Below, piece by piece: positions 33,125 to 47,167 of a DNA stretch of 64,000 bases; position 1 is the first letter of the stretch; every line of letters begins with the position of its first letter. The stretch comes from Rotaria socialis (lineage: Eukaryota; Rotifera; Eurotatoria; Philodinida; Philodinidae): assembly GCA_905331475.1 (NCBI GenBank), contig CAJNYU010003377.1, positions 124,001 through 188,000 of the forward strand, given 5' to 3'. The notes beneath the pieces were generated by a model. The model made no database searches. It was not told the origin of the DNA and saw nothing but the letters and a program-made list of their open reading frames with translations. A program made the translations under genes and the position numbers.

Positions 33125-33945
33125 GAATATATTAATTTAATAGTTTATCCAGTGAAAAATGTATATGTATTAAGATAAATTTTTATTTATTTGTTTGACT
33201 TTTTTTTGTTGCCTGTATTATTTCATTTAAATAAAAAAAGAGAGAATTATTTAATGAAATTGATGAAAATAATTCATCTGAATTTACTATCACATACGTC
33301 AGAGAAAGAAAAATGATGCTTGCACAATGAAAACATTTGGGAAATTTTCTTCTTTCAAGTGCTAGAAATCACTAAAATATTGCAATTGTTAAGATCACAC
33401 TCATTGCTTGTTAGTTCTGGCGCGAACATCAGTATAAAAAAATTCAATCGAAACTACTTCAACATGGTTACAATTATCTTCGAAGATCTGCAAGTTTGTT
33501 TAATTTTTAATATTAGAACAAGGAATGATGAAATTAAAAATTCATACTGATTTCAAAGAAATTTTTCTCAGTATATCTTGTGGAAAACATGTTGAGTACA
33601 ACTTTCAATAGCTATTTCTATAAAATTTTAAAAGCCTACAATCAAATGTGTAATTAAGTTGCGAGAAACATTAACGCAGAACGATTACCTTCATCCGTTA
33701 TCGCTACATTATCTCTATTCAAATATTTTCTTGCACGATCAATGTTTCATATCTTTGTTTCTTATCGCTAAACCGATACTACGAATAAGTTTAATTTTTC
33801 TTCCTTTTTTTCGAACGCACCGCTCACGTTTAGGGAATGTTTGCGTGCATTTTCAAATTTTTCTTTTCTGTCGATTGCGCGTCTTCGATTTTACTATGAA
33901 GCACACGTGATGTATATCTAACTGTGTATAGTTATCATATTTAAG
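33125..33945. other. Spacer
   Basis: 821 bp AT-rich. Two short frames (33320-33550, 33659-33910) lack any recognisable motif. No RNA gene seen. Confidence 0.5.
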
Positions 33946-35261
33946 ATGTTTTCGGCGAGGGGATATTGTACCCATCCAACATGTTTTCCTGCTTGGGGGG
34001 CTTCACCGGTTCTTATTTTTCTTTGTAAAGAACATTGCCGACGAATGTTGTGTTACAGACATTGGCTTTCTCATCAACCATCTCAAACAACAATAGAAGA
34101 CGATCCACACGACATCAATCATACATCATTTAGTGGGTATTTTATTTTTGATCTATAGAGAATAACATATCGGCATGAATTTAGATTCAGATCTTGATGA
34201 AAATGACTGTACAAATCAGCACGAATATCCTAGTTCAACGGAAGATTTCAATCAATCTATTCAATCAGATGATAATAATGAAACAATCCGTAAGTTGTAT
34301 GGGCAGATTTATTCACGAGATTTGAATAAGACCAATCAGAAGAGTTTTTAATGATAAAAACGCTCGTTGTTTGCGCATAATTGGATTGTTTACTTATAGA
34401 TTCGAATGATGACAAAGACATGATCCAACCGAAAATGTAACAATTGACTTGAGGAATTAATTTTTAATTTTTATATTAAAATTTAGATATAAAAAAGAAA
34501 TCGAATGGTGGAATGAAATAACACCATGGAAAAATGGTGAAAGTCAGTAGCTATTCCTGTAAATGAAAAAAACCTATCCTATCATCATTATTCATAATAA
34601 TTTAGGTTTTTATGCAAAATTAAAAGAATCAAGTATAGAACGTAAAATAGTATATCTAAACTGTATTCGAGTATTCTTGTTTTTTAGGCATGAATTCTAT
34701 GAAACAGTCGAACACAGACGAAGATTCAAATTATACGATCAAACAAAAGAGAAAAGTATAATTAAAGATTTCTTTTTCTTTTTTTGAAATAATAAAATCA
34801 AATAACATTCTTAGAAAAAATTTGAACGATCGATAACTTGTCGCTCGTATTGTGGTCAATGTCCATTAATATTCGATGGAGCATTTGGTTTAATTCAAGC
34901 TTATCATCAACATCAGCTTTGTTTACCATCGAGACATTTAAATAAAAAAATTTGTCTCTATCAACATTTTCATTCAAAACATGGATTTACAAATGAAGTC
35001 GCAATGCGTCTTGTACGAGCAATTATTCATCAACAAGATCCACATAAAAGTAAACTATTTTCATCTAATAGTGATACACCATTAACACTTCACGATCCAT
35101 TTCATAAAGTGAAATGTCCACTTGCAAATAGACATGATATTATAAATACGCCATGTTTAATACAGGAAATTACTCGAAAAAGTATTCGCCGGCATCTATG
35201 TGGTGTACATCGATTAGATCAACAAACAATTAATAAACTTATTAAAGAAATGTTTAAATAG
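33946..35261 (+). CDS. Orphan Cys/His-rich protein, zinc-binding candidate
   Basis: Seven small exons keep frame: 33946-34132, 34185-34289, 34400-34436, 34487-34542, 34606-34641, 34688-34755 and 34815-35261, giving 311 residues. The first exon has a B-box-like Cys/His set (CTHPTCF ... CKEHCRRMLCYRHWLSH). The middle is acidic, then basic and charged. The last exon has a second Cys/His cluster starting TCRSYCGQCPL, with CLPSRH, CLYQHFHSKHG, KCPLANRHD and CGVHRLD spaced along it. The cysteines and histidines are placed as in zinc-binding domains, but I do not recognise the family. Exon 1 uses a GTGGGT donor. No homologue can be named; rotifer-specific is possible. Nuclear or ubiquitin-related roles would be guesses. 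Confidence 0.62.
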
Positions 35262-35789
35262 TAGTGAAGAAAAAGACGATATGTTGTTTTATGTTTATTG
35301 TCTGCTTTTTATGTAACTATGTTTTTTGTTTTTGTTTTTATACGCTACATAAATGAAAAGAAAATATCTTGCTTTATGAAAAAATGAAATATATAATTAT
35401 TTGAAAGAAGTTTATCATGATGTTGGAGATTTTCTAACTGATTTGACTGTAAGTTGGATGTGAGTAAGTATGAATGCAAGTTCAATGCCCACACACTCTA
35501 ATTTTATTTGATCAAGTTCAGAATAAATGAATTGTCTTTTTTTCGATATCGGTATATATTTTTATTCATAACAAAAAAGAACGACAGAAGATAAATGAAA
35601 AGCAATAACTTGCCAATAAAAATTCCTATACATTTTTATTTGCACACGGAAGAGTTTTTTCTTTTGATAGAATATCCCAACTGAAACTATTAACTCGACT
35701 AGAAACACGGGTGAAATCAAAAACAATAATAATCAGACACCACCGGTGATAAAATAGAATTTAGAAAAAAGAATCTTACAACGTGTTAC
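35262..35789. other. Convergent intergenic region
   Basis: 528 bp between the orphan zinc-binding candidate (+) and EDEM3 (-); both 3' ends face it. No gene. Confidence 0.6.
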
Positions 35790-38700
35790 TTAATTTTCAT
35801 CCTTTATTTGTGGCCTTCTCTCTGTGTACTCTCGAGTGTCATTTGTTGTTGTTGTTGAAGTTTGTTGTTGATTTTCTGCTTGTTCTTCTTCTTTGATTGT
35901 TGTTATAATTTCGACAGGAATCTCAATTCTTTGTTCTAGTTTACCAGTGACGTTTGATTTGAACGATTCATTAGCCGTAGAAAGTACTGTTCGAATCATT
36001 TTGTTAAATGCTGAACGATATTCATCAATGTTATTTAATTGACCACTGAAATGAGCTGCTGTTAAATTAATACTACTGAACAGTTCATGTGATAGTTCTT
36101 CAGCAGATTTATTTCCACCTAAAAGAAATTTTTATTAGTATTTTTGTAGTAAAAAACATAAAATAATCAGAAGCATTAGTGAAGCAATTGGTTTCAATAG
36201 TGAGAGTCATTTTTGTAGCATAATTCACTTCGATTATAACTTTCATATTTGAATTAGTTTCGAATCACGAAATAGGTTTTATGAAAATATTTATTGGGAA
36301 TCTTGCGGACGTTTTAACATTTTTAATAAATGCTGCTCTTTTGGTAATAGTCTCAGGAAAAAATCATACAACAATTGTGTATAGCAAAACAATTTGATGT
36401 GAACAATCAGAAAATAAAGCTTTTTCTCTTTTATTATTTTTGTGTGTATCACGGCTGATTTATGTTTTAAATAAAGTTATTTTTAGGTTGTAGTATGTTT
36501 GTCTCCTTTACACAAAGAGTTCCGATTGAAAAGGATGTCAAAGTAATCCTCTTGCTTCATATTAATAGAGCCCAATGAATATGGATCACAAGCAAAAATA
36601 TTAGTAGTTCACTAGTCTTGAAACAGCCTAGCTAAAAAGCTAAGACATCATCTCTTAGCGTTTTATCTCTATCATGATTATCGATATTGATGATGTGTTG
36701 ATCTATGCGAAAGTGATTTCCAATAGTGTATGTCATAATGATAGCTCATTCAAGTCCCTACCTGTGACATTTATAAAGCATTTGAAAATATCATGGATAT
36801 GTCAGAACTCAATCAATCTCAGCTTAATGCTTATGATCCGATTTTATCGAGCTCTGCTGCTGATAGAAAGATCGATTACACAGATTTGAAATTCAACTAA
36901 TTCTTATCCTTTTAGTCGAATGATTTTACTGTATAAATTTTTGATATCGAATTCGATGTATAGTTTTTAAACGAAGGTCTTTTCATTATGGGAAAATACT
37001 CATTCTATCGGCAAATTCCTTGCATTCATTCAGTATTAAAGTGCTCTGTAAACATCTTAATGATTTGTTTTTAAATTACACTTTTATTTAGGATCAACAA
37101 TAATATAAAAATTTTATCAGATATCTATTGGCAATTGGAGAGGATCGATTTAACATCTATTCAAGATTCAGTAAAAATATTATCTATAAAAAATAATAAC
37201 AAAAGTATAGAATAATAAAGTCACAAATAACTCTCGAAAGTCATATAAATCGGTAAAAATTTGATAAAAAAAATTCTTACTAGCATCAATCACATGTTCA
37301 ATTTGAATAATCGGCTGATGAGTCAACATTCCAATTTCCACATGATCACTTTCTTGATGAATAGTCAATTCTAATTGCTTTAATTTTTCTGGTACCCTTG
37401 AACAAAATTGTTTCTTTGCTAACCATTCTATTTGTCCGTAAATCCATTTGTTACTTGTTTGATTAAAAGGTTCTAAAAGACTCTCTAGAATTTCCATGTG
37501 TTCATAAAAACTTTCTTTTAAAAGTTTTTGATCACCAATGTAAACAATTAGATTTGGTTGTTTTGATAGGAGATGTAAAAGTTGAAATGCTTCATCTTTA
37601 AACATTAATACAAGTGGAATATGTACATTATTATTTCCATCGCCCGTCATAGAAAATACTCCTCCATTAGATGCTTTAATTGATGTGTTATGATCAATAA
37701 CAATACCCCCAGCAGCTTGAACACGTTCTAACTGACGAGCTTTTTCAATAAACATACAATCACCACGGCGAACAATAGCAATACGCGAGTAGTGATGATG
37801 AGGGAAGAATAATTGTGAGCAGCCAGAAAATGGTTGAGCAACATGTAGTTGAGCAAATATCTGAAGAAAATGTTAAGTAAAACAAGAAATATTATTTCAT
37901 GAGAAATACGTTCTTACACCTAGTTTTCCATGTAATTGTTTACCGAATTGAGCACAGCCAACGGTAAGGCTAACTAGTTTGCCTAATGGCGGAGTTACTA
38001 AGGGAATTACACTCAATGGCATATGATGATTCGATTCCAATGATGCTTGACCTAGACCAGTAGTTTTCATTAGATTCACCATTTCTTGTACAAAAAGAAG
38101 ACCATCCTCGGCATCCTCATGAGATGCAGCATTAGCTGCATTATGAACTAATTGAATACCTAAATAAACAATAAAACCATGAAAAATTGAAATGAAAATT
38201 TTTTTAAAAATTTCATACGGCCATCAGCGACTGTTTGAATTTGAATTCCCATTTGTGAAAGTTGAGCAACATGCTGAGGATCACCAGCCGAAAACTCAGC
38301 TGCAGTCAAACGATAATTTGTTACACTGCAAATAGTAAACGAAAAAGGAAATAAATGACATGCTATGAAAATGTTTGCTTGGTCCCTATGTTCTCCATTG
38401 AAAGAAAGAATTTAACCGAAGATCTAATTATTTTTTAGTGAAAGTTTTAATTGAATCATTATCAACAAGCAAAGTGCTCTTCTCTATCTAATAGTCAAAA
38501 CTTAAACATCGTTCTTGAGCTTCCCAATGTCTATTGAGTAACCGCTAGGCAAACTTAGATACAATGTCGAGTAAAAACTTTTTTTTTAATTTACTCTTTC
38601 GTTTGTTTTTCAATTGCAATTGATGATGTTGTTACTGTTTCTGTCATATCTTGATCGCCTCGAATGTTCCTTCTTAATTGTTCTTTATATTGATGAGATT

Positions 38701-41579
38701 GAAATTTAGCATCGAACGCTGGACATTGATTGTTTTTGGCACGTTTATCACTTAATCTTTCTGTCAATGAAAGATTTCTTTGATCATAAATACGTGCTGA
38801 CAATAAAGTTTTTTTATCAAATTCTTCTCTTAAAGTATCATTTATATTAAATAATAACAAATTAAGTGGTAGCAGATGTGCTTCAGTTGTAAATAAAAAC
38901 TGATCTATGTCAATAAAAGGATTTGGGCTAGAATCAAATAATAAATAAAGATATTTAAATGTTTCCGCTAATACAAATGAATCCATTCGGTCTTCATGTC
39001 GACCTGTTGAAATATCAGATAATGCTGCATAACCACATGGTACACGAGCATGTTTTTCTAAATTATTCATTATTGTACGACCAACTTCGAGATAATGAGG
39101 ATCACCAGTAGCCTAAAAAAACGAAATATCAATTGTAAATTGGAGCACGAGTCCTATTCAATTGATTTTCACGATTTGCGTGAAAGTAATTTACCAGATT
39201 TAACGCTGCATACGAGGTCGAGAAATCCCATATCGAATCCGATAGGAACTTGATAGTATCCTGCCATCCGACAGAATTTTATAGGATTCCGGGTCGAGGA
39301 ATTGATGTCGGAACCCATTGAACTGCCAATGACATCCAACAGTGTTTCTTTGGAATTCATAGGAATCCGAGACTGAGGATCCAACTTCGAATCCGGGACC
39401 CGAAATCCGACGATAGGTCTGTAGGGTCCGACAAAATCCTACTGGATGCGAATCGGATCGGATGGGTTCCGATTGGTGTCTACTCTTGGATTGGCCGACC
39501 TGGGATTGATTTATAATAGTCAATAAATTTTTATGATGTTAAACTTCTTCAAACAACACTTTCTCATACGACATAATACATATATATTTGGCTTCACTTA
39601 TTTCTACTTTTCAAGCATCAACCATAGAATATAATATAAGGAACATTATTATATATTTTATTTTCTATTCTTGCTTCTAACTGTTTATAGATTCATTGAC
39701 TTTCTTACAAAGTATCACCGTAAAGTATTTTTGATACTAAATTTTCCTATTTTATAGTTGCAATACTAATCGATTACAAGAACACTTTAGAAAATAAAAT
39801 AATACTCTATTAGTCATCATTTTATTTTTTCTCTTCTTCGTTCTCGTCGATAAAAAAAAACCTTAGAAATGCTTGCCCGAAAAGTAATTTAATCTTTCGT
39901 TGAGTTTTCAGTTGAATATCTATTTACCTTATAGAGAAAATATGTTGATTCGACAAATTCAGGTCTTAATGGATGTGAATTCCAATGTATTCTATAATCA
40001 GTTGTGAAAGCTTCAGGCAAAAATTTATGTTTTTTCACAACTTGATAAAGCATTTCATGTAATTCAATTGCTGGTTTTAAATCTCCTGTCATAACTTGTA
40101 GTCCAGGCCAAAAGGCTAATAAAGCGTCCATATGATTTTTAGTTGAACGATATGGTTGATGCATATGTACATTAATCATAGCTACACCTTGTTGAACATA
40201 CGACATTATAGATGAATAATGCTGTTGGAAACGTGTTAAATAGTCATTATTTTTTTCACCTAATAGAACATAGGCTTTAAATAGATATTCATAATATGAA
40301 TCTATTCCAGCACCAATGCCAGAGTCACGCACAATCCAATCACCTGAATGTACATTTAGTATTGTGCCCATTAAATTTGATTGTCGATGTCGCCTATCCC
40401 ATAGATAAGACATGGCTCGATCGGCGTATTGTTCAAATAAATAATTTCCTGTTAGACGCGATAATGTTGCCCATTCTAATATGAGAGTCCCCGCACATGC
40501 TGTACAAGTAAAACGTTCACGTTCACTTTTTGACAATGTTAAATCAATACCATGACGAAGATTAACACGTGGCAATGGTAAACCACTGCTTGTATTAAAT
40601 GCGGGTAATAAACGAATTGCTAAATCATGAGCTAATACCAAGAGTTCATCGCGATACCATGATAAACGAACGGGATGCCGAGAATTAATGTATTTGGCTG
40701 ATATATGACCACCGAGAAGACCACTGGAGAAGAAAAAACGATAATTAATTATTTCTATCGACCATTGAAATTTGTATAGTTAAGTTATCAAAAGAAATCA
40801 AGGAAATATGGTATTCAATTATTTTCTAGTTATATTCTCGTTAGTCTTTTCATGGAAACAAAATAGTGTATAGCTATCAAAAGATATTTATTTGTATTAT
40901 TTTTATGATGAGTTCGAATTGTCAATAATAAAATGATTTCTATAGGCTGAACTATAATTTTTGACGCTATCTTACCCGATCATGCGAATATTTGTTTCAA
41001 AAACAGACACAACCACATCACGGTCAAATGAAACATGTTGAACAACTTGACGAACAGCACATTCAAATTCATCAAACATTCCAAGCACCTAGAAAAGAAA
41101 AAATAATTGAGAAACAATGCTATTTTAAATATTCTTATTATAATTTACCGCTAATGTATCCAAACTATCAACAAGTGTTAACGAAAAACTAGTTGAAAAA
41201 AATTCAAAACAGTAGATTTTTATTTCTGCTAATAATATTTGTTTTTACTTTCCAAGAGCATCATCAATATCACCTCGAGATGGTTCTGAACCACGATATC
41301 GCCCTTTACAACTAGAAAACAAAACAGTTTATACTAATCTAATCGAAAAAAATGCTCACCTTAATGGCATTAATTCATCAGCTGGAAAGGCATATTTCTA
41401 TAAATAGATGATGAATAATAAAAAAAAACATGACTATATATATGTTCTACCATATAGGAACCAAAACCATGTTTAAACATATCAATGACTTGTGAACGAA
41501 GTTGAGCTTTTTCTTCTGGTAACATACCAGCAGTCATAACTGATGTCAGTAAAAGTATTTGAAGTATTTTGATGAACAT
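35790..41579 (-). CDS. EDEM3: EDEM3-type ER mannosidase (GH47 plus PA domain)
   Basis: Eleven exons: 41451-41579, 41360-41397, 41249-41311, 41149-41188, 40976-41088, 39928-40723, 38595-39112, 38219-38325, 37918-38159, 37281-37860 and 35790-36118, totalling 984 residues (human 932). A signal peptide ([17 protein letters not shown]) leads into a GH47 domain up to about residue 480: [101 protein letters not shown] and [10 protein letters not shown] protease-associated domain follows (about 640-800; [22 protein letters not shown]). EDEM3 trims mannose from misfolded glycoproteins to send them to ERAD. The protein ends in KDEN rather than KDEL. Two introns are oversized (815 and 1162 bp). Confidence 0.93.
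36119..37280 (-). other. Oversized EDEM3 intron (1162 bp)
   Basis: Most introns of this gene are 50-60 bp. This one holds no convincing frame; a short plus-strand frame at 36674-36889 has no family match. Probably grown by insertion, but element ends are not visible. Confidence 0.5.
39195..39510. repeat. GC-richer ATCCGA-rich insertion in an EDEM3 intron
   Basis: Inside the 815-bp intron 39113-39927. The block has many near-copies of (A/T)CCGA or TCGGAT (for example gaatccgatagg, ggaatccgag, cgaatccggg, gaaatccgac, gaatcggatcgg) and is clearly richer in G+C than its flanks. It looks like a degenerate short-period tandem repeat, probably imported. No flanking duplication was found. Confidence 0.55.
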
Positions 41580-42085
41580 TTTAGTTGATTAAAATTTTAT
41601 TAAAACTAAATAGATAAAATACAGTTAGAAGAAGACAGCGTAACACTCAACATACATTATTCACGTGTTTTTTTATCTTAGAAAACGATAGAATTAAAAT
41701 ATTAAATATTCATCATGATAGTTGTGAAGAATGCAAATCAAGACGCCACATGTTTGAGTTCTTATGCCTGAAAAAAATTCTGAAAAAAGAAAAAAGAAAC
41801 ATATGTACAAGGCCAATAAATCATAGATGAAAAAATTAAAACTAAAGACTGAACAGTTTTTATGATTGTTTTGTAATGGAAAAAGATTAATACTAATCTA
41901 TACACAAATAGAAAGCGTTTTAAAAAGATGTCACTATAATTCATATACATTTGTATTTTATGCTCAAGACGCATGATAGAGCATCTTGACATAACGACAA
42001 CAGAATCATTTTTTGAAATCTATGGAGTAATATAAAACGATAAAAAATTCTCTTAAAATAAACAATCATGTCAAATACTTACAAC

Positions 42086-42135
42086 CAGGGTTGCCACCTC
42101 TTCCGCTTTTTAGACTTCATTAGGTGGCAACCCTG
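42086..42135. mobile_element. 50-bp hAT-type mini-MITE with perfect TIRs and 8-bp TSD
   Basis: CAGGGTTGCCACCT at 42086-42099 is the perfect inverted copy of AGGTGGCAACCCTG at 42122-42135. The 8-bp direct repeat CTTACAAC abuts both ends (42078-42085 and 42136-42143). The CAGGG start and 8-bp duplication are hAT hallmarks. The first 26 bases match the left end of the larger element at 53203 in 23 positions, so this is an internally deleted relative. Confidence 0.88.
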
Positions 42136-43889
42136 CTTACAACCATAATTTCCGTCAAGCGTGCGACGTCTATGGAGTACTTCTGATATTAAATTGATCA
42201 AAAAATTGAAAAATGTGACATTACATTTGAGTTTTTCCATGTCTTTGGAAATGCTTGTTAGGAGCCCTGGTGAGTGTATCCGATGAATCAATAAAGTTCG
42301 ATTAGATTTCAGGTTGAGGAACTACTAATAAATTGGACACTACTTACTATCTATAGCTTACACTAGAGGTTACTCGGAGCCCAGAAGTGAGTGTCGTCGA
42401 ATATTATAGATATAATCGGATCACAATACTAGAGATTCAAGTATCGATCCACACCCTGAATGCCAACAGGATTTCGTCAGTTATATAGAAATTCACATGA
42501 AGGCTGTAGAATCCGATTGTCGAAATTATTTTTGTTGGGAACGTAAGCAATGTTATTCACGATAAATAAATGATCGGTAAATCATCATTCATCTAATTTG
42601 ACAATCTGACCATTCAATGTGGTATTGAAGCTCTTTTTCAATTACGCTTTCCTGTCTACAAAAATATCACTCGGAAGTTATCTAGTCCTCATTCTCATAT
42701 CCGCGATGAGATTCAAAACGTGCCGGGATATTTTTTTATGATTTATAATTTTATTGCACATATAAGACTCTTTTTCTTCGATTAAAGTATCGCATGTAGT
42801 GTGAATTTAAACAGATCAGGACTGTGGCTATAACTGTTTATTATAGTGCTGAATACAAATATTCAAGGAGAAATAGAAAGCATATTTGCTTAAAGAGTCG
42901 TCAAGAGTCAAGAAAGATTGAGATCCTTACTCGTAAGAATGTGCAAGCAATTTTCATTTCTTTAATCTTTAATTCATAGATTTTTAAATGTTATATGGGA
43001 TTAGTATAACATGAAGAGTGGGCGAATTGGCTAATGAGCAGCATGACCGCAATACAAAGAACTACCTCTTGAGATATGCGTTGCCACATGCGATGATCAG
43101 AGTATCTTTGTACTCAGAATTGGTGATTGTTTTGAATAGTGAACGGTGCTAGAAATTTTTCAGATAGTGTCTCGTTTAATTTTTTACAGCTAATGAACAA
43201 ATAATGATGAGTTAATGAGCTTTCTGCGATGTTTTGTTCCAGAAAAATGAGGAATAGTGCTCAAAAACAGGATTTATGGTGGCATTTACTAAGAGATATT
43301 CTAAAATTTTTCAGAAAGTGTTAGCAGGTTTAAACGGAGGGACAGCTTCCTCTCCCCCTAATTTTTCAGCCTATTCGTACTTCAAAGTTATTTGAAACAG
43401 GATACTTTGAATCTTACACTGAGCTCTTCAACCATTATTGCGATGCGAACTGAATCTCCGTATAGATCTTGTTCTTATTTCTAAAATACTCGAGTGCCCA
43501 TATTATATGCGATGCTTATTACTATAAAAGGTTCTATTAATTTCAAAAGTTAACTTCGAAGATGGCTGAACTAGCTCTCGTCCTTCTCCAGTAGTTACAT
43601 CATTTATAGAGTTGCTCATGAATTATATCCTATTCGAGAAAAAAATTAGATTTTACTTGTGATTAAGATATGCGTGTAAACGGAGCTCACTTTCTATATG
43701 CATATAATTTAAATGAGATATTTCACTATCCGACACTCAATGATGCATTCCAGTAAGTGATAGAATATGATCTTAGATGATTCAGTTAAACTGAAAGAAT
43801 AGTAGTAGTATTTATTATTTTCGAAGGAATACATATATATCTATTTCTTTCTTAATAACTTGGCAGAAACTATCTCAAATAAATGAGGG

Positions 43890-44008
43890 GTGGCAGAATT
43901 CTCACAACCGAAATGTAAGAATTCCGTTGTTGTAGCAGAATTCTGCTAGAACTTTGCTTGTATTGAACAGCAGAATTCTTGAATTCTGTTAGATGAGAAT
44001 TCTGCCAC
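43890..44008. repeat. 119-bp inverted-repeat element with GAATTC cores
   Basis: GTGGCAGAATTCTCA at 43890-43904 is perfectly inverted at 43994-44008. Inside are further GCAGAATTC and GAATTC-containing copies. Likely a small MITE; a target duplication is not obvious. Confidence 0.6.
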
Positions 44009-44471
44009 TGTTGAAATAAATCTATTTTTTTATATTTTCTAGATGTTCTAGGTCTTTGGTAAACATAGTCTCAAATTCAGATGTTCCAGTGATTCTTTCT
44101 GCATCGCTCTAACAGTAAGAAACATATAGGTATCTTTGTAAGTTTGAAAGTATTTATTGTCACCATTGAATATGTTTCGTGTATGAATTCTACAAAAAAA
44201 GAGCTACACAGAATTTTTTTAATCATTCATATAACTATACATTTTGAACTAGTTATGAATCTCGATGATCTTCTAGGAATTTTAAAGTCCTAATGGCCCT
44301 ATTATTCATATCTCTTCGACCTCTGGCGAGAACAAGAAAAAAAGACATCCATTGCATATAGATCTCTTCCAATCATTCAACCAACCAATTGCATTGCATT
44401 GCATTTAATAGTATATGCGATGATGATTCACTCATTCATAGTTTCCAATTGATCATTGAAAATCGTCAAAA

Positions 44472-45839
44472 ATGTCGATTTTATCTTACAGATTCTTCAG
44501 ATGTATTCCTCGTCTAAGGTTAATCTTTCACTTTTAATTTATTTCTAATAAATTTTCTTGATTATGTTTTAGGTCTATTACATTATCATCTCGACAATCA
44601 TCTACAAGTACTATTGATCCTGCAGAAATTAATCGTTTTCGGCAATTATCATCAGCATGGTGGAATGAAACAGGAGAATACGCTGCATTACATTCACTTA
44701 ATCAACTTCGAATACCGTTTATTCGTGAACAACTTCTTCAATCATTATCAAAAACAAACGATCCTATCAAACCTTTAAAAGATTTTAAATTACTTGATAT
44801 CGGTTGTGGTGGTGGTATTCTAACTGAAGTTTGTGGACGAATAATATTTATAAAAATAAGCAATTAAAAATTATCTTTTTTATAGCCTTTAGTACGTCTT
44901 GGTGCTTCCGTATTAGGTATTGATGCTGTTTCAGAAAATATATCTACAGCTGAATTTCATGCTGATCCTATTTTGAAAAAAGATCTGAATTATAAACATG
45001 GTTTGTTATTGAATTTTATTTAAAATTATTTTTGTTTAATCTATTTCTTATCGTTAGTATAGTGACACTTGAAGAATTAAGTGAAAATGCCGAACAAATA
45101 GAAAAATATGATGGAATCATTGCTTCGGAAGTTCTTGAACATATCAATAATGTCGATGGTTTCATTGGAAATGTATCAAAATTATTAAAAGTATGACTTA
45201 CTATCTTTTCAAATAGACATTATTGAGTAAACCAAATCGACTGTTTTTTTTAAATTTAAAACCCACTGGATACTTTTTTTAATAGATTGAGATGTGAAGA
45301 TTGTGAACTATTGAAATGACTCTCTATCTATATCATAAACTACACAAAAGAAACATAGAAAAAAATAATAAAACTCGCGCGTGAACTATCAGCAACAAAA
45401 AGACTTTCAAAATATCACTATTTCTTTCATCAATCGTAATAAATAAACTATGATGAATATCGAATTCGAGATATTCATGTACACTTCGTAATCATATATC
45501 GTTGTTCTATTTTTAGCCAAAAGGTCTTTGTTTTATTACAACATTAAATCAAACAATGGCTTCTTATTTTCTTGGTATTATTGCTGCTGAATATGTTTTT
45601 CGATTAGTTCCTCCAGGTACACACTCTTGGAATAAATTTATTCGTCCATCTGATTTGATAACTCTATTTGATAAAAGTAAGACTTAGCTATCTGTTTCTA
45701 TTCTATAATGTGAGTTTTTCTTATAGATGGTTTTACTGTTCTTCTAAACAATGGAATGTTTTACAATCCTCTAACAAATCGATGGTCATGGTCAGACAAC
45801 AAAATTATTAACTATGCACTGTGTGCAATAAAAAATTAA
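44472..45839 (+). CDS. COQ3: Mitochondrial ubiquinone biosynthesis O-methyltransferase
   Basis: Exons 44472-44518, 44573-44828, 44886-45000, 45063-45190, 45517-45676 and 45727-45839 encode 272 residues. The N-terminus (MSILSYRFFRCIPRLRSITLSSRQSS) is a mitochondrial targeting peptide. The class I SAM-methyltransferase fold is marked by FKLLDIGCGGGILTE (motif I), VLGIDAVSENI, and IIASEVLEHINN. Other COQ3 blocks are SSAWWNETGEYAALHSLNQLRIPFIR, GTHSWNKFIRPSDL and NNGMFYNPLTNRWSWS. COQ3 performs both O-methylations in coenzyme Q synthesis in the matrix-side CoQ complex. The 326-bp intron 4 is longer than the others. Stop at 45837-45839; histone H4 converges 60 bp later. Confidence 0.94.
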
Positions 45840-45900
45840 TTGTCTATGTATTCTACAGTCCATCATTGTTGAATTTATAAAGTAAAGAATAAATTTTCAT

Positions 45901-45916
45901 AGCCCTTAAGAGGGCT
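45901..45916 (-). terminator. Histone 3' stem-loop of H4
   Basis: Minus-strand AGCCCTCTTAAGGGCT, a 6-bp stem with a 4-nt loop, 34 bp after the H4 stop and preceded on the same strand by the conserved CCCAAAC. It is the SLBP-binding processing signal of replication-dependent histone mRNA. Confidence 0.9.
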
Positions 45917-45949
45917 GTTTGGGTTTTCTTTTCTTTTTGTCTTGTTAAT

Positions 45950-47107
<1,158 letters not shown>

Positions 47108-47123
47108 AGCCCTAATGAGGGCT
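47108..47123 (-). terminator. Histone 3' stem-loop of H2B
   Basis: Minus-strand AGCCCTCATTAGGGCT with the CCCAAAC element ahead of it, about 45 bp after the H2B stop. Same form as the H4 and H2A stem-loops. Confidence 0.9.
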
Positions 47124-47167
47124 GTTTGGGTTTATTAATTAATGAATTAATTAATTGATCATTCAAT

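Larger units (their letters stand above)
41580..44471. other. Gene-poor spacer with two inverted-repeat elements
   Basis: 2.9 kb between divergent EDEM3 and COQ3. It holds a 50-bp hAT-type MITE and an inverted repeat with GAATTC cores, listed separately. No gene is recognisable. Confidence 0.55.

Noticed and set aside
39383..39400. TTCGAATCC string like a tRNA T-arm
   Set aside because: Surrounding bases do not fold as a tRNA and the string belongs to the ATCCGA-type repeat.
39169..39523. Two minus-strand frames in an EDEM3 intron
   Set aside because: They arise from the repeat-rich G+C block; EDEM3 frame continuity is complete without them.
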